From the NCBI RefSeq assembly GCF_000463115.2, contig NZ_AWFX01000011.1:186001-250000 (forward strand): DNA of 64,000 bases, given 5' to 3'. Position numbers and translations under genes: made by a program. A model generated the notes under the pieces. It saw nothing but the letters and a program-made list of their open reading frames with translations, did not search any database and was not told the origin of the DNA. This document shows, piece by piece, positions 47,675 to 59,053 of this stretch (positions are counted from its first letter, which is position 1; each line of letters opens with the position of its first letter). The DNA is from Franconibacter helveticus LMG 23732 (GTDB lineage: Bacteria; Pseudomonadota; Gammaproteobacteria; Enterobacterales; Enterobacteriaceae).

Positions 47675-50104
47675 GTGTCGTCATTGCCGGTCGCCGCCGT
47701 ATTGCCTGAACTTCTTACCGCCCTGCAACACGCCCCGCAGACCCTGCTTATCGCGCCTACCGGCGCCGGAAAATCGACCTGGCTGCCGCTGCAAATACTG
47801 CAACAGGGCGAGTTATCCGGGCGCATTCTGCTGCTGGAGCCGCGCAGGCTGGCGGCGCGCAACGTGGCGCAGCGGCTCGCCGAACTCCTTGGCGAAGCCT
47901 GCGGCGAAACGGTGGGCTATCGCATGCGCGCGGAAACCTGTGTAGGGCCGAATACCCGTCTGGAAGTGGTGACGGAAGGCATTCTTACCCGGCTTATTCA
48001 GCGCGACCCGGAGCTTTCGGGCATTTCGCTGGTGATCCTGGACGAATTTCATGAGCGAAGCCTCCAGGCGGATCTCGCGCTGGCGCTGCTGCTGGATGTG
48101 CAGCAAGGGCTGCGCGACGATCTTAAGCTGCTGATTATGTCGGCGACGCTGGATAATGAGCGGCTGCAAACGTTATTGCCGCAAGCGCCGGTGGTGGTTT
48201 CACAAGGGCGCGCCTTTCCGGTCGAGCGCCGTTACCATGGGCTCAGCGCCCATCAGCGTTTTGACGACGCGGTGGCGCAGGCGGTCAGCGGCTTGCTGCG
48301 CGAGGAGCCAGGTTCGCTGTTGCTCTTTCTGCCAGGCGTCGGCGAAATTCAGCGGGTGCAGGAGCAGCTTGCCGAACGCGTGGCCTCCGACGTCATGCTT
48401 TGCCCGCTTTACGGCGCGCTCTCCCTTAGCGAACAGCGTAAAGCGATACTGCCGGCGCCGTCGGGGTTTCGCAAAGTGGTGCTGGCGACCAATATCGCCG
48501 AAACCAGCCTGACGATTGAAGGCATCCGGCTGGTGGTGGACAGCGCCCAGGAGCGCGTGGCGCGCTTCGACGCCCGCACCGGCTTAACCCGCCTGGTGAC
48601 GCAGCGAGTCAGCCAGGCTTCCATGACCCAACGCGCAGGCCGCGCCGGACGACTGGAGCCCGGCATCTGCCTGCATCTTGTCGGCAAGGAACAGGCGGAA
48701 CGCGCGGCGGCGCAAGCAGAGCCGGAGATCCTGCAAAGCGATCTCAGCGGCCTGCTGCTGGAGCTGCTGCAATGGGGCTGTCGGGATATCGGCGAGCTTA
48801 GCTGGCTTGACAAGCCGCCCGCCGTTAACCTTCAGGCGGCGCGGGCGCTGTTAAGCCAGCTCGGCGCGCTGGAAAACGGCACGCTGACGGCGCGCGGGCG
48901 GCAGATGGCGCAGCTCGGCAACGATCCGCGTCTTGCCGCGATGCTGGTTGCCGCCAACAATGCTGACGAACAGGCCACCGCCGCCCGCCTGGCGGCGCTG
49001 CTGGAGGAGCCGCCGCGCGGCCGCGAGAGCGACCTGCGCAGCGCCTTTTCCCGCAGCCAGGGCAACTGGCAGGCGCGAAGCGGCCAATTGCTCAAGCGAC
49101 TAAAATCCTCTGGCGGCAGAAGCGATATTTCGCTTGCCGCCGGGCTGCTGGCGCAGGCGTTTGGCGATCGTATCGCCAGGCGTCGCGGTCTGGACGGGCG
49201 TTATCAGCTTGCCAACGGCATGGGCGCGATGCTGGATCAGGATGACGCGCTTTCCCACTACGAATGGCTTATCGCGCCGCTGTTATTGCAGGGCAGCAAC
49301 ACGCCGGACGCGCGTATTTTACTGGCGCTGCCGCTGGATCTTGATGCGCTTATCGCGGACTATCCGCACCTGTTGCAGCAGAGCGACTCCGTAGAGTGGG
49401 ACGAAGCCCAGGGCACGCTGAAGGCGTTTCGCCGCTGGCGGCTTGGGCAACTGGTGGTGAAAACGCAGCCGCTGTCGAAGCCTTCCGAAGAGGAGCTTCA
49501 CCGGGCAATGCTTAACGGGATTCGCGAAAAAGGACTTTCGGTGCTTAACTGGACGCCGGAAGCCGAACAGCTTCGCCTGCGCCTGGCCTGCGCCGCCCGC
49601 TGGCTGCCGGAGCATCCGTGGCCTGCGGTCGATGACGAGGCGCTGCTGGCGACGCTTGAGAAATGGCTGCTGCCAGAGTTAAACGGCGTGCATTCGTTGC
49701 GGGCGCTGAAAAACCTGAACCTTGCGGCGGCGCTGAACCATCTGCTGGAGTGGTCATTGCGCCAACGGCTGGATAGTGCATTGCCAACTCATTACACTGT
49801 GCCGACCGGAAGCCGGATAGCCATTCGTTACGATGCCGACAATCCGCCCGCGCTGGCGGTGCGGATGCAGGAAATGTTTGGCGAAGCCGCAACGCCGGTG
49901 ATAGCGGAAGGGCGCGTGCCGCTGACGCTGGAGCTGCTTTCGCCCGCCCAGCGGCCGTTGCAAATCACCCGCGATCTGGCCGCCTTCTGGCGCGGCGCGT
50001 ACCGGGAAGTACAAAAAGAGATGAAGGGACGCTACCCGAAACATGTCTGGCCGGACGATCCGGCTAACGCGCAACCCACGCGCCGCACGAAAAAATATTC
50101 GTAG
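47675..50104 (+). CDS. hrpB: ATP-dependent helicase HrpB (DEAH/RHA family)
   Basis: 809 residues from GTG 47675, translated [20 protein letters not shown], the conserved start. An in-frame ATG at 47630 adds 15 non-conserved residues; I prefer GTG, although its ribosome-binding site is weak (GGAG). Walker [10 protein letters not shown], motif II DEFHERS, SAT, and motif [14 protein letters not shown]. The C-terminal HrpB domain ends in [24 protein letters not shown]. The role is unclear. Confidence 0.94.
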   Translation: MSSLPVAAVLPELLTALQHAPQTLLIAPTGAGKSTWLPLQILQQGELSGRILLLEPRRLAARNVAQRLAELLGEACGETVGYRMRAETCVGPNTRLEVVTEGILTRLIQRDPELSGISLVILDEFHERSLQADLALALLLDVQQGLRDDLKLLIMSATLDNERLQTLLPQAPVVVSQGRAFPVERRYHGLSAHQRFDDAVAQAVSGLLREEPGSLLLFLPGVGEIQRVQEQLAERVASDVMLCPLYGALSLSEQRKAILPAPSGFRKVVLATNIAETSLTIEGIRLVVDSAQERVARFDARTGLTRLVTQRVSQASMTQRAGRAGRLEPGICLHLVGKEQAERAAAQAEPEILQSDLSGLLLELLQWGCRDIGELSWLDKPPAVNLQAARALLSQLGALENGTLTARGRQMAQLGNDPRLAAMLVAANNADEQATAARLAALLEEPPRGRESDLRSAFSRSQGNWQARSGQLLKRLKSSGGRSDISLAAGLLAQAFGDRIARRRGLDGRYQLANGMGAMLDQDDALSHYEWLIAPLLLQGSNTPDARILLALPLDLDALIADYPHLLQQSDSVEWDEAQGTLKAFRRWRLGQLVVKTQPLSKPSEEELHRAMLNGIREKGLSVLNWTPEAEQLRLRLACAARWLPEHPWPAVDDEALLATLEKWLLPELNGVHSLRALKNLNLAAALNHLLEWSLRQRLDSALPTHYTVPTGSRIAIRYDADNPPALAVRMQEMFGEAATPVIAEGRVPLTLELLSPAQRPLQITRDLAAFWRGAYREVQKEMKGRYPKHVWPDDPANAQPTRRTKKYS

Positions 50105-50208
50105 CGCAGCGGGGCGTCGCCTTTGAATTGAGAGCTTTCTTCTTTCGCACGGGTGCGGAAGAAACAAGAATCAGGCCCTTGCGCCTGAATTATCTGCGGA
50201 GAAAAAGC

Positions 50209-52746
50209 ATGGCGGGGAATGACCGCGAACCTATCGGACGCAAGGGCAGACCAGCGCGTCCGGTAAAAGAGAAAGTGAGCCGTCGTCGGCTCAGGGAAGA
50301 GGAGTATGACGACGAATATGAGGATGAAGAGCCAGCGCCGAGAAAGGCGAAGGGCAGAGGCAACGGCGGCGGCGGCAATGGACGCAAGCCAGCCAAAAAA
50401 CGCCGCTGGCTGTGGCTGTTGGTAAAGCTGTTCCTCGTTCTGGTGGTGGTGATGGTCGCCTATGGCGTCTACCTCGACCAGAAGATCCGCAGCCGCATCG
50501 ACGGTAAAGTCTGGCAGCTGCCAGCCGCCGTTTACGGCCGCATGGTCAACCTTGAGCCCGATTCGCTCTACAGCAAGCAAGAGATGATCAAACTGCTGGA
50601 AGCCACGCAGTATCGCCAGGTGACGAAAATGACCCGTCCCGGCGAGTTTACCGTGCAGGCTAACAGCATTGAGATGATCCGCCGCCCGTTCGACTTCCCG
50701 GACAGCAAAGAGGGGCAGGTGCGCGCGCGCCTGACCTTTAGCGGCGATCGCCTGGAGTCTATCGAGAACATGGACAGCGGCCGCCAGTTCGGCTTCTTCC
50801 GCCTCGACCCGCGGCTTATCACCATGCTCTCTTCGCCGAATGGCGAGCAGCGCCTGTTTGTGCCGCGTACCGGCTTCCCGGATCTGCTGGTGGATACGCT
50901 TATCGCCACCGAGGACCGGCATTTTTACGAGCACGACGGCATTAGCGTTTACTCCATCGGTCGCGCGGTAGTGGCGAACCTGACGGCGGGGCGGGCAGTG
51001 CAGGGCGGCAGTACGCTGACCCAGCAGCTGGTGAAAAACCTCTTCCTGACCAACAAGCGCACCCTGTGGCGTAAGGCTAACGAGGCTTACATGGCGCTCA
51101 TCATGGATGCGCGCTACAGCAAAGACCGCATCCTGGAGCTTTATCTGAACGAGGTTTATCTCGGCCAGAGCGGCGACGACCAGATCCGCGGCTTCCCGCT
51201 GGCGAGCCTTTACTATTTTGGTCGCCCGGTGGAAGAGCTGAGTCTTGATCAGCAGGCCTTGCTGGTGGGGATGGTGAAAGGGGCTTCCCTCTATAACCCA
51301 TGGCGTAATCCGAAGCTTGCGCTGGAGCGTCGTAACCTCGTGCTGCGTCTGTTGCAGGAGCAGCAGGTCATCGACCAGGAGCTGTATGACATGCTGAGCG
51401 CGCGTCCGCTGGGCGTGCAGCCGCGCGGCGGGGTGATTTCGCCGCAGCCTGCGTTCATGCAGATGGTGCGCCAGGAACTGCAAAGCAAGCTGGGCGATAA
51501 AGTTAAAGATCTCTCCGGCGTGAAGATCTTCACCACCTTTGACTCGGTTGCCCAGGACGCGGCGGAAAAAGCGGTAACGGAAGGCATTCCAGCGCTGATT
51601 AAACAGCGCAAGCTGAAAGATCTCGAAACCGCGATGGTGGTGGTGGATAAAACCACCGGCGAAGTGCGCGCCATGGTGGGCGGAGCGAACCCGCAGTTTG
51701 CGGGCTATAACCGCGCCATGCAGGCGCGCCGCTCGATCGGCTCGCTGGCGAAACCGGCGACTTACCTTACCGCGTTAAGCCAGCCGAACCAGTATCGCCT
51801 TAATACCTGGATTGCCGACGCGCCGATTTCGCTGCGCCAGCCGAACGGCCAGGTCTGGTCGCCGCAGAACGATGACCACCGCTACAGCGGTCAGGTGATG
51901 CTGGTAGATGCGCTGGCCCGTTCCATGAACGTGCCGACGGTTAACCTTGGCATGGCGCTGGGGCTGCCAGCCGTTACCGAGACCTGGACGAAGCTTGGCG
52001 TGCCGAAAGAGCAGCTGCATCCGGTACCGGCGATGCTGCTTGGCGCGCTTAACCTGACGCCGGTGGAAGTGGCGCAGGCGTTCCAGACCATCGCCAGCGG
52101 CGGCAACCGCGCCTCGCTGTCGGTGCTCCGCTCGGTTATCGCTGAAGACGGCACGGCGTTGTTCCAGAGCTTCCCGCAGGCGGAGCGCGCAGTGCCTGCC
52201 CAGGCCGCTTACCTGACGCTCTACACCATGCAGCAGGTAGTGCAGCGCGGCACGGGCCGGGCGCTGGCGGCAAAATTCCCGAAACTGCATCTGGCAGGGA
52301 AAACCGGCACTACCAACAACAACGTCGACACCTGGTTTGCAGGCATCGACGGGCGTGAAGTGGTGATCACCTGGGTGGGCCGCGATAATAACCAGCCGAC
52401 CAAACTCTACGGCGCCAGCGGCGCGATGGCGATTTACCAGCGCTACCTGAGCAACCAGTCGCCGGTGCCGCTGGAGCTGACGCAGCCGGAAGATATTGTC
52501 GATATGGGCGTGGATGACATGGGCTACTTCCAGTGCGGCGGCGGTGTCCGCACGCTGCCGGTATGGACCACCAACCCGGATTCGCTTTGCCAGCTGAGCG
52601 CGCCGCCGCCTGCGGAAAACCCGTTTGAGCAGTCGGCGCCGACGCAGCCGCAACAGCAGCAGCCTCAGCAACAGCAGGCGCCGCAGCAGCAAGAGAAAAG
52701 CGACGGCGTCGCGGGCTGGATCAAGGACATGTTCGGCAGTAACTAA
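50209..52746 (+). CDS. mrcB: Penicillin-binding protein 1b
   Basis: 845 residues from ATG 50209 (844 in E. coli); the frame extends upstream without conserved content. The cytoplasmic tail is highly charged ([18 protein letters not shown]), one transmembrane helix follows (about residues 64-87), then UB2H, then glycosyltransferase family 51 with catalytic Glu in [12 protein letters not shown]. The transpeptidase has SIGSLAKP with the acylated Ser, and [11 protein letters not shown] Gln/Pro-rich tail ends the protein. It builds septal and side-wall peptidoglycan with LpoB. A GGAGAAAAAGC site precedes the start. Confidence 0.97.
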   Translation: MAGNDREPIGRKGRPARPVKEKVSRRRLREEEYDDEYEDEEPAPRKAKGRGNGGGGNGRKPAKKRRWLWLLVKLFLVLVVVMVAYGVYLDQKIRSRIDGKVWQLPAAVYGRMVNLEPDSLYSKQEMIKLLEATQYRQVTKMTRPGEFTVQANSIEMIRRPFDFPDSKEGQVRARLTFSGDRLESIENMDSGRQFGFFRLDPRLITMLSSPNGEQRLFVPRTGFPDLLVDTLIATEDRHFYEHDGISVYSIGRAVVANLTAGRAVQGGSTLTQQLVKNLFLTNKRTLWRKANEAYMALIMDARYSKDRILELYLNEVYLGQSGDDQIRGFPLASLYYFGRPVEELSLDQQALLVGMVKGASLYNPWRNPKLALERRNLVLRLLQEQQVIDQELYDMLSARPLGVQPRGGVISPQPAFMQMVRQELQSKLGDKVKDLSGVKIFTTFDSVAQDAAEKAVTEGIPALIKQRKLKDLETAMVVVDKTTGEVRAMVGGANPQFAGYNRAMQARRSIGSLAKPATYLTALSQPNQYRLNTWIADAPISLRQPNGQVWSPQNDDHRYSGQVMLVDALARSMNVPTVNLGMALGLPAVTETWTKLGVPKEQLHPVPAMLLGALNLTPVEVAQAFQTIASGGNRASLSVLRSVIAEDGTALFQSFPQAERAVPAQAAYLTLYTMQQVVQRGTGRALAAKFPKLHLAGKTGTTNNNVDTWFAGIDGREVVITWVGRDNNQPTKLYGASGAMAIYQRYLSNQSPVPLELTQPEDIVDMGVDDMGYFQCGGGVRTLPVWTTNPDSLCQLSAPPPAENPFEQSAPTQPQQQQPQQQQAPQQQEKSDGVAGWIKDMFGSN

Positions 52747-52782
52747 CGTTTCGCGCTGACGCGTTCAGCGGCGTGAACAGCC

Positions 52783-52823
52783 AACGCGGCGTAAGAGGGA
52801 AACCTGTTACGCCGCGTTTTTTT
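52783..52823 (+). terminator. mrcB terminator
   Basis: Twelve-base stem AACGCGGCGTAA / TTACGCCGCGTT, 12-base loop, followed by TTTTT. Confidence 0.9.
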
Positions 52824-52967
52824 ATCTTCCTTATTACGCCCGGATAACCCTTCTTTAGCGACCCTTTAACGCCTTACTCTTTCGCTGGTTAATTACTATT
52901 CCCTTAGCGATCTGCGGGCCGTCTGGCGCTTGCTATATAAACAGCGTTTCGCATATTATCTTGCGTT

Positions 52968-53000
52968 CATAATAATAATTCTCGTTTACGTTATCATTCG
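52968..53000 (+). promoter_or_regulatory. Fur-type operator region upstream of fhuA
   Basis: The AT-rich stretch CATAATAATAATTCTCG followed by TTTACGTTATCATTCG contains overlapping hexamers of the Fur consensus (GATAATGATAATCATTATC). It strongly resembles the E. coli fhuA operator as I recall it. It lies 25-57 bases before the fhuA ATG, where it would cover the promoter. Confidence 0.65.
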
Positions 53001-53024
53001 TTACTTTCACTCAGAGAAAATATA

Positions 53025-55247
53025 ATGGCGCGTTCTAACACCATTCAGCCCACCCATGCCCGGCTGCGCAAGCTGGCCGTGCTGATTGCCGCGGCAACTG
53101 GCAGCATTGCCGTTTCCGCCACCGCAGCCGAAACGGCGAAAAAAGAAGATACGATCACCGTCAGCGCCGCCGCGCCGCAGGAAAGCGCATGGGGTCCGGC
53201 GCCGACTATCGCCGCCAAACGCACCGCGACAGCGACAAAAACCGATACGCCGATTGAAAAGACGCCGCAGTCTGTTTCAGTGGTGACCAGCGAAGAGATG
53301 GAAATTCGCCAGCCTGCTTCGGTAAAAGAAGCGCTGGGCTATACGCCAGGCGTGGTCGTCAGCAATCGCGGCGCCTCTAATACCTATGACTTTGTCAGCA
53401 TCCGCGGCTTTACTTCTGTGGGTCTGAGCCAGAACAACTATCTGGACGGCCTGAAGCTTCAGGGTAACTTTTATAACGACGCGGTTGTCGACCCTTACTT
53501 CCTGGAGCGCGTTGAGCTGATGCGCGGCCCGGTTTCCGTGCTTTACGGTAAGAGTAACCCCGGCGGCATTATTTCGATGGTCAGCAAACGCCCAACCACC
53601 GAGCCGCTGCACGAAATTCAATTCCAGGTCGGCACCGACAACCTGTATCAAACCGGTTTTGATTTCAGCGATTCGCTGGATGATAACGGCGAGTTTTCAT
53701 ACCGTCTGACCGGCCTTGCGCATTCAAGCGATGAGCAGCAGAAAGGGGCGGAGCGTCAGCGTTACGCGATTGCGCCATCCTTTACCTGGCGTCCGGACGA
53801 CAAAACCAACTTCACCTTCCTTTCCTACTTCCAGAACGAGCCGGAAACCGGCTATTACGGCTGGTTGCCGAAAGAGGGCACCGTACAGCGGTTGCCGAAC
53901 GGTAAACGTATCGGCAGCGACTTCAACGAAGGCGCAAGCAATAACACCTATTCCCGCAACGAGAAGATGGTGGGCTACAGCTTCGAGCACGGCTTTAACG
54001 ACACGTTCACCGTGCGTCAGAACCTGCGCTTTGTCGAAATGAAAACCGCGCAGAAAAGCGTTTATGGTACGGGCATTTGCACCACGAATACCTTCAACGC
54101 CCCTTGCCAGGATGTTCCTGCTGGCGAACGCGATCACTACTTAGGTCGCGGCACGGTTGTGGATAATGAGCGCTTGCAGAATTTCAGCGTAGACACGCAG
54201 CTGCAAAGCAAATTTGCGACGGGCGAAGTGGACCACACTTTACTGACTGGTGTGGACTTCATGCGTATGCGTAACGATATCAACGCGACGTTTGGTACCG
54301 CGCCTGTTGTGGATCTTTATAATCCGCAGACGCTGGAAAACTTCGCTTTTGATGATGCCGTGCCGTATCAGCTTAACGAAACCAAACAGACCGGTATTTA
54401 TGTTCAGGATCAGGCTGAGTGGGACAAGTGGGTCTTTACGCTGGGCGGCCGTTACGACTGGTCTCAGCAGGGCACGACGGTACGCGCCGACGGCGGTTCT
54501 ATCGAACGTAACGATCATCAGTTCACCTGGCGCGGCGGCGTAAACTACCTGTTCGATAATGGCATTACGCCTTACGTCAGCTACAGCCAGTCCTTCGAGC
54601 CTAACGCGTTTGATCTCTACAGCGAGCCGCGCATGGCGTTCGCGCCCTCAAAAGGCGAGCAATATGAAGCGGGCGTTAAGTATGTGCCGAAAGATATGCC
54701 GATCGTCATCACCGGCGCGGTTTATCAGTTGACCAAAACCAATACGCTGACCACAAGCCCAGACGACGCAACGTTGCAGGTGCCGTCAGGCGAAGTACGC
54801 TCCCGCAGCGTTGAGCTGGAAGCCAAAGCCGCCGTTAACGCCAATATCAACCTCACGGCTTCTTATACCTATATCGACGCGGAATACACCAAAGACACTA
54901 ACCTCAAAGGCAATGCCGTTGAGCAGGTGCCGCGCAATATGGGGTCTTTGTGGGGCGATTACACCTTCAACGACGGCCCGCTCTCCGGCCTGACCATCGG
55001 TACCGGCGGTCGCTTTATCGGCTCCAGCTACGGCGACCCGGCGAACACCTTCAAAGTTGGTAGTGCCGCGGTAATGGATGCTGTGGTGAAATATGACCTC
55101 GCGCGCTTTGGCCTTGCTGGCTCCAGTGTTGCGGTCAACGTAAACAACCTGCTCGACCGTGAGTATGTCTCCAGCTGCTTCCAGACCTACGGCTGCTTCT
55201 GGGGCGCGGAGCGTCAGGTTACCGCCACCGCAACATTCCGCTTCTGA
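53025..55247 (+). CDS. fhuA: TonB-dependent ferrichrome receptor FhuA
   Basis: 740 residues. A signal peptide (residues 1-34, ending SATAAE) leads to the TonB box DTITVSAA. The plug domain contains GASNTYDFVSIRGF and ELMRGPVSVLYGKSNPGGIISMVSKRP, and a 22-strand barrel ends in TATATFRF with a terminal Phe. It imports ferrichrome and is a receptor for T1, T5, phi80 and colicin M in E. coli. The outer loop at about residues 345-375 and that near 430 are shorter than in K-12, which could alter phage binding. First gene of fhuACDB. Confidence 0.96.
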   Translation: MARSNTIQPTHARLRKLAVLIAAATGSIAVSATAAETAKKEDTITVSAAAPQESAWGPAPTIAAKRTATATKTDTPIEKTPQSVSVVTSEEMEIRQPASVKEALGYTPGVVVSNRGASNTYDFVSIRGFTSVGLSQNNYLDGLKLQGNFYNDAVVDPYFLERVELMRGPVSVLYGKSNPGGIISMVSKRPTTEPLHEIQFQVGTDNLYQTGFDFSDSLDDNGEFSYRLTGLAHSSDEQQKGAERQRYAIAPSFTWRPDDKTNFTFLSYFQNEPETGYYGWLPKEGTVQRLPNGKRIGSDFNEGASNNTYSRNEKMVGYSFEHGFNDTFTVRQNLRFVEMKTAQKSVYGTGICTTNTFNAPCQDVPAGERDHYLGRGTVVDNERLQNFSVDTQLQSKFATGEVDHTLLTGVDFMRMRNDINATFGTAPVVDLYNPQTLENFAFDDAVPYQLNETKQTGIYVQDQAEWDKWVFTLGGRYDWSQQGTTVRADGGSIERNDHQFTWRGGVNYLFDNGITPYVSYSQSFEPNAFDLYSEPRMAFAPSKGEQYEAGVKYVPKDMPIVITGAVYQLTKTNTLTTSPDDATLQVPSGEVRSRSVELEAKAAVNANINLTASYTYIDAEYTKDTNLKGNAVEQVPRNMGSLWGDYTFNDGPLSGLTIGTGGRFIGSSYGDPANTFKVGSAAVMDAVVKYDLARFGLAGSSVAVNVNNLLDREYVSSCFQTYGCFWGAERQVTATATFRF

Positions 55248-55295
55248 TCCGTTTTCGGGCACGGTTCGCCGTGCCCTTTTTACAAGTTGGCTACT

Positions 55296-56093
55296 ATGCA
55301 GGATAAACAGACGTATCCCGATACCACCTTTTCCCTCAAGCAAGTCGCTTTTCGTGTGCCAGGCCGCACGCTGCTTCACCCGCTCTCCCTGACCTTTCCC
55401 GCTGGCAAAGTGACTGGCTTAATCGGCCATAACGGTTCTGGCAAATCCACGCTGTTAAAAATGCTGGGCCGACATCAGCCGCCTTCAGAAGGGGAGATTT
55501 TGCTGGGCGGCCAGCCGCTCGAAAACTGGGGCAGCAAAGCGTTTGCCCGTGAAGTCGCTTATCTGCCGCAGCAATTGCCCGCCGCTGAAGGAATGACGGT
55601 GCGCGAGTTAGTGGCGATTGGCCGCTACCCATGGCACGGCGCGCTTGGCCGCTTTGGCATTAACGACAGGGAAAAGGTGGAAGAGGCGATAGGGCTGGTT
55701 GGCCTTAAGCCGCTGGCGCACCGGCTGGTGGACAGCCTTTCCGGCGGTGAGCGTCAGCGCGCATGGATAGCGATGCTGGTGGCGCAAAACAGCCGCTGCC
55801 TGCTGCTTGACGAGCCGACGTCGGCGCTGGATATCGCCCACCAGGTGGAGGTGCTGGCGCTGATTCATCGCTTAAGCCAGCAGCGCGGCCTGACCGTTAT
55901 CGCGGTGCTGCACGATATCAATATGGCGGCGCGCTACTGCGACCACTTAGTGGCGCTGCGCGGCGGCGAAATGATTGCCGAAGGCAGCCCCGAAACGCTG
56001 ATGACCGGGGAAAACCTGGAGCAAATCTATGGCATTCCGATGGGCATTCTGCCCCATCCGGCGGGTCTGGCGCCGGTGAGCTTCGTTTACTGA
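55296..56093 (+). CDS. fhuC: Ferrichrome ABC transporter, ATP-binding protein FhuC
   Basis: 265 residues from ATG 55296 (MQDKQTYPDTTFSLKQVAF); an in-frame TTG three codons earlier is less likely. Walker A GHNGSGKST, signature LSGGERQRAW, Walker B CLLLDEPTSALD and the switch region AVLHDINMAARYCD. It powers hydroxamate siderophore import by FhuB. Its stop overlaps the fhuD start (TGATG). Confidence 0.97.
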   Translation: MQDKQTYPDTTFSLKQVAFRVPGRTLLHPLSLTFPAGKVTGLIGHNGSGKSTLLKMLGRHQPPSEGEILLGGQPLENWGSKAFAREVAYLPQQLPAAEGMTVRELVAIGRYPWHGALGRFGINDREKVEEAIGLVGLKPLAHRLVDSLSGGERQRAWIAMLVAQNSRCLLLDEPTSALDIAHQVEVLALIHRLSQQRGLTVIAVLHDINMAARYCDHLVALRGGEMIAEGSPETLMTGENLEQIYGIPMGILPHPAGLAPVSFVY

Positions 56094-56986
56094 TGCGCGA
56101 TTTCAACTTCTCTTTCCGCCGTCGCCAGGTGCTGACGGCGATGGCGCTTTCACCGCTGCTCTGGCGCATGCAAAAGGCCCGGGCGGCGGAGCCTGTGACC
56201 AGACGCGTTGTGGCGCTGGAGTGGCTGCCGGTGGAGCAACTGCTGGCGCTCGGCGTCACACCTTATGCGGTGGCCGATATTCCCAACTACACGCTGTGGG
56301 TCAATGACCCGCCGCTGCCCGCGTCTGTGATTGATGTCGGTTTGCGCACCGAACCGAATATGGAGCTGCTGACCGCCATCAAACCCACTTTGCTTATCTG
56401 GTCTTCCGGCTACGGTCCTTCGCAGGAACAGCTTTCGCGGATCGCGCCGGGAATTGGCATCGCCTTTACCGATGGCAAAGCCCCGCTGGAAATGGCGCGC
56501 AAATCGTTAATGCAGCTGGCGCAGCGGATCGACCGCGAGCAGGCGGCCCGCGATCATCTGGCGAAGTTTGATCGTTTCCTGCAAGAAATGAAGCCGCGCT
56601 TCGCCGCGCGTGGCGATCGTCCCGTGGTGCTGATGACGCTGATAGATGCTCGCCATGTGCTGCTGATTGGACAAAACAGCCTGTTCCAGCAGGCGATGAA
56701 TGTGCTGGGCATGCGCAACGGCTGGACGGGCGAAACCAACTTCTGGGGCAGCGCGGTGGTGGGAATAGAGCAGCTTGCCGCGGTTAAAGACGCCGATGTG
56801 CTCTGCTTTGAACATGGCGACGACACGCTGATGCGACAGATAGCCGCCACGCCGCTGTGGCAGGCGATGCCGTTTATCCGCCAGCAACGCTTTCAGCGCG
56901 TGCCTGCGGTCTGGTTTTACGGCGCGACGATATCCACCATGCGTTTTTGCCGTATCCTGGATAACGCGCTGGGAGGCCGGGCATGA
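56093..56986 (+). CDS. fhuD: Periplasmic ferrichrome-binding protein FhuD
   Basis: 297 residues. The N-terminus MRDFNFSFRRRQVLTAMALS is a twin-arginine-like signal, and mature protein begins near AEPVTRRVVALEWLPVEQL. It is a class III binding protein that hands Fe-hydroxamates to FhuB. Conserved ALGVTPYAVADIPNY and WFYGATISTMRFCRIL. It overlaps fhuC by one base and fhuB by four (ATGA). Confidence 0.95.
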   Translation: MRDFNFSFRRRQVLTAMALSPLLWRMQKARAAEPVTRRVVALEWLPVEQLLALGVTPYAVADIPNYTLWVNDPPLPASVIDVGLRTEPNMELLTAIKPTLLIWSSGYGPSQEQLSRIAPGIGIAFTDGKAPLEMARKSLMQLAQRIDREQAARDHLAKFDRFLQEMKPRFAARGDRPVVLMTLIDARHVLLIGQNSLFQQAMNVLGMRNGWTGETNFWGSAVVGIEQLAAVKDADVLCFEHGDDTLMRQIAATPLWQAMPFIRQQRFQRVPAVWFYGATISTMRFCRILDNALGGRA

Positions 56987-58968
56987 AAACACGCTACGCG
57001 CTTTTCCCTGCGCTTTTGCTCGCCGCGCTTTTTGTCGCCGCCCTTACGCTGACGTGGTTTAACCTGACTACGCAACTGCCGCGCGGCGAATGGCGACAGG
57101 CGCTCTGGCAGCCCGACGTAAACGCCCTTAACCAGATGCTGTTCCACTACAGCGCGCTGCCGCGTCTTGCGGTTTCGCTGCTGGTCGGGGCAGGGCTTGG
57201 GCTGGTGGGCGTGCTGTTCCAGCAGGTGCTGCGCAACCCGCTGGCGGAGCCGACCACGCTTGGCGTTTCGACGGGCGCGCAGCTTGGCATCACGGTCGTC
57301 ACGCTCTGGTCGCTGCCGGGCGGCGTTTTCACCATGCAGTTCGCCGCGCTGGCAGGCGCCTGCGCCGTCGGCCTGCTGGTCTTCGGCGTGGCGTGGGGCA
57401 AACGCCTTTCGCCGGTCACGCTTATTCTTGCGGGCCTGGTCGTCAGCCTTTACTGCGGCGCGGTAAACCAGCTGCTGGTGATTTTCAACCACGACCAGCT
57501 GCAAAGTATGTTCCTCTGGAGCAGCGGCGCGCTGAACCAGACTGACTGGAGCATCGTTAACCGCCTGTGGCCGCAGCTGTTGGGCGGCGTGATGCTGACG
57601 CTTTTGCTGCTGCGTCCGCTGACCCTGATGGGGCTGGATGACGGCGTGGCGCGCAACCTCGGGCTGGCGCTTTCACTGGCGCGGCTGGCGGCGCTGACGC
57701 TTGCGATAGTTATCAGCGCCTTGCTGGTGAATGCCGTCGGGATTATCGGCTTTATCGGGCTGTTCGCGCCGTTGCTTGCCAAAATGCTTGGCGCCCGGCG
57801 TCTGCTTGCGCGTCTCGTGCTGGCGCCGTTGATCGGCGCGCTGATCCTCTGGCTTTCCGATCAGTTTATCGTCTGGCTGACCCGCGTCTGGATGGAGATC
57901 TCCACCGGCATGGTGACGGCGCTGATTGGCGCGCCGCTGCTGCTCTGGCTGCTGCCGCGGTTGCGCACCATGAGCGCGCCGGACATGAGCGCGGGCGACA
58001 GCGTGCCGCCTGAGCGTCAGCATCTTCTGCGCTGGGCCGTGGCGGGATTGCTGCTGCTGTTGGCAATGCTGGCGGCGGCGCTTTGTCTGGGCCGCGACGC
58101 GCAGGGATGGCAATGGGCCAGCGGCGCGTTGTTCAATGAGATGATGCCGTGGCGCTGGCCGCGGGTGCTGGCGGCGCTCAGCGCCGGCGCCATGCTGGCG
58201 GTGGCGGGTTGCATTATCCAGCGCCTCACCGGCAACCCGATGGCCAGCCCCGAAGTGCTGGGTATCAGCGCTGGCGCCGCTTTCGGCGTGGTATTAATGC
58301 TCTTCTTCGTACCGGTAGACGCCTTTGCCTGGCTGCTGCCCGCCGGCAGCCTGGGCGCGGCGGGCACGCTGCTTGTGATTCTTATCGCCGCCGGGCGCGG
58401 AGGCTTTTCGCCGCACCGTATGCTGCTGGCAGGGATGGCGTTGAGCACCGCTTTTACCATGATGCTGGTGATGCTTCAGGCGAGCGGCGACCCGCGCATG
58501 GCGCAGGTTATCACCTGGCTTTCCGGATCGACTTACAGCGTGACGCCGCAACATGCGCTGCGCTCGCTGGGCGTGATGATTGTGCTGCTGGCGGTAACGC
58601 CGTTTTGTCGCCGCTGGCTGACCATTCTCCCGCTCGGCGGCGATACCGCCCGGGCCGTTGGCATGGCGCTGACGCCAGCGCGCATCGTGCTGCTGTTGCT
58701 TGCCGCCGCGCTGACCGCCGCCGCCACGTTGACCATCGGGCCGTTGAGTTTTGTCGGGCTGATGGCGCCGCACATTACCCGGCTGATGGGCTTTCGCCGT
58801 GCGCTGCCGCAGCTGGTTATCTCTGCGCTGCTGGGCGGCATGCTGATGCTGTTTGCCGACTGGTGCGGGCGCATGATTCTCTTCCCGTATCAGATCCCGG
58901 CAGGGCTGCTGGCGACCTTTATCGGCGCGCCGTACTTTGTTTATCTGCTGAGGAAGCAAAGCCGGTAA
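56983..58968 (+). CDS. fhuB: Ferrichrome ABC transporter permease FhuB (fused double permease)
   Basis: 661 residues, about 20 hydrophobic segments. The family's internal duplication is visible: QQVLRNPLAEPTTLGVSTGAQLG in the first half and IQRLTGNPMASPEVLGISAGAAFG in the second. Coupling motifs GIIGFIGLFAPLLAKMLGARR and GPLSFVGLMAPHITRLMGFRR contact FhuC. It carries ferric hydroxamates across the inner membrane. Last gene of fhuACDB, followed by a strong terminator. Confidence 0.97.
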   Translation: MKTRYALFPALLLAALFVAALTLTWFNLTTQLPRGEWRQALWQPDVNALNQMLFHYSALPRLAVSLLVGAGLGLVGVLFQQVLRNPLAEPTTLGVSTGAQLGITVVTLWSLPGGVFTMQFAALAGACAVGLLVFGVAWGKRLSPVTLILAGLVVSLYCGAVNQLLVIFNHDQLQSMFLWSSGALNQTDWSIVNRLWPQLLGGVMLTLLLLRPLTLMGLDDGVARNLGLALSLARLAALTLAIVISALLVNAVGIIGFIGLFAPLLAKMLGARRLLARLVLAPLIGALILWLSDQFIVWLTRVWMEISTGMVTALIGAPLLLWLLPRLRTMSAPDMSAGDSVPPERQHLLRWAVAGLLLLLAMLAAALCLGRDAQGWQWASGALFNEMMPWRWPRVLAALSAGAMLAVAGCIIQRLTGNPMASPEVLGISAGAAFGVVLMLFFVPVDAFAWLLPAGSLGAAGTLLVILIAAGRGGFSPHRMLLAGMALSTAFTMMLVMLQASGDPRMAQVITWLSGSTYSVTPQHALRSLGVMIVLLAVTPFCRRWLTILPLGGDTARAVGMALTPARIVLLLLAAALTAAATLTIGPLSFVGLMAPHITRLMGFRRALPQLVISALLGGMLMLFADWCGRMILFPYQIPAGLLATFIGAPYFVYLLRKQSR

Positions 58969-59004
58969 GCGTAGCGCTGCCCGCGAGAGGCGGCGCGAAG
59001 GCAA

Positions 59005-59036
59005 ATAAAAAGGCGGGGATAACCCCGCCTTTTTTC
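59005..59036. terminator. Bidirectional terminator between fhuB and hemL
   Basis: AAAAAGGCGGGG-ATAA-CCCCGCCTTTTTT, symmetrical, serving both convergent genes. Confidence 0.93.
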
Positions 59037-59053
59037 ATGGCCGACGGGACAGG

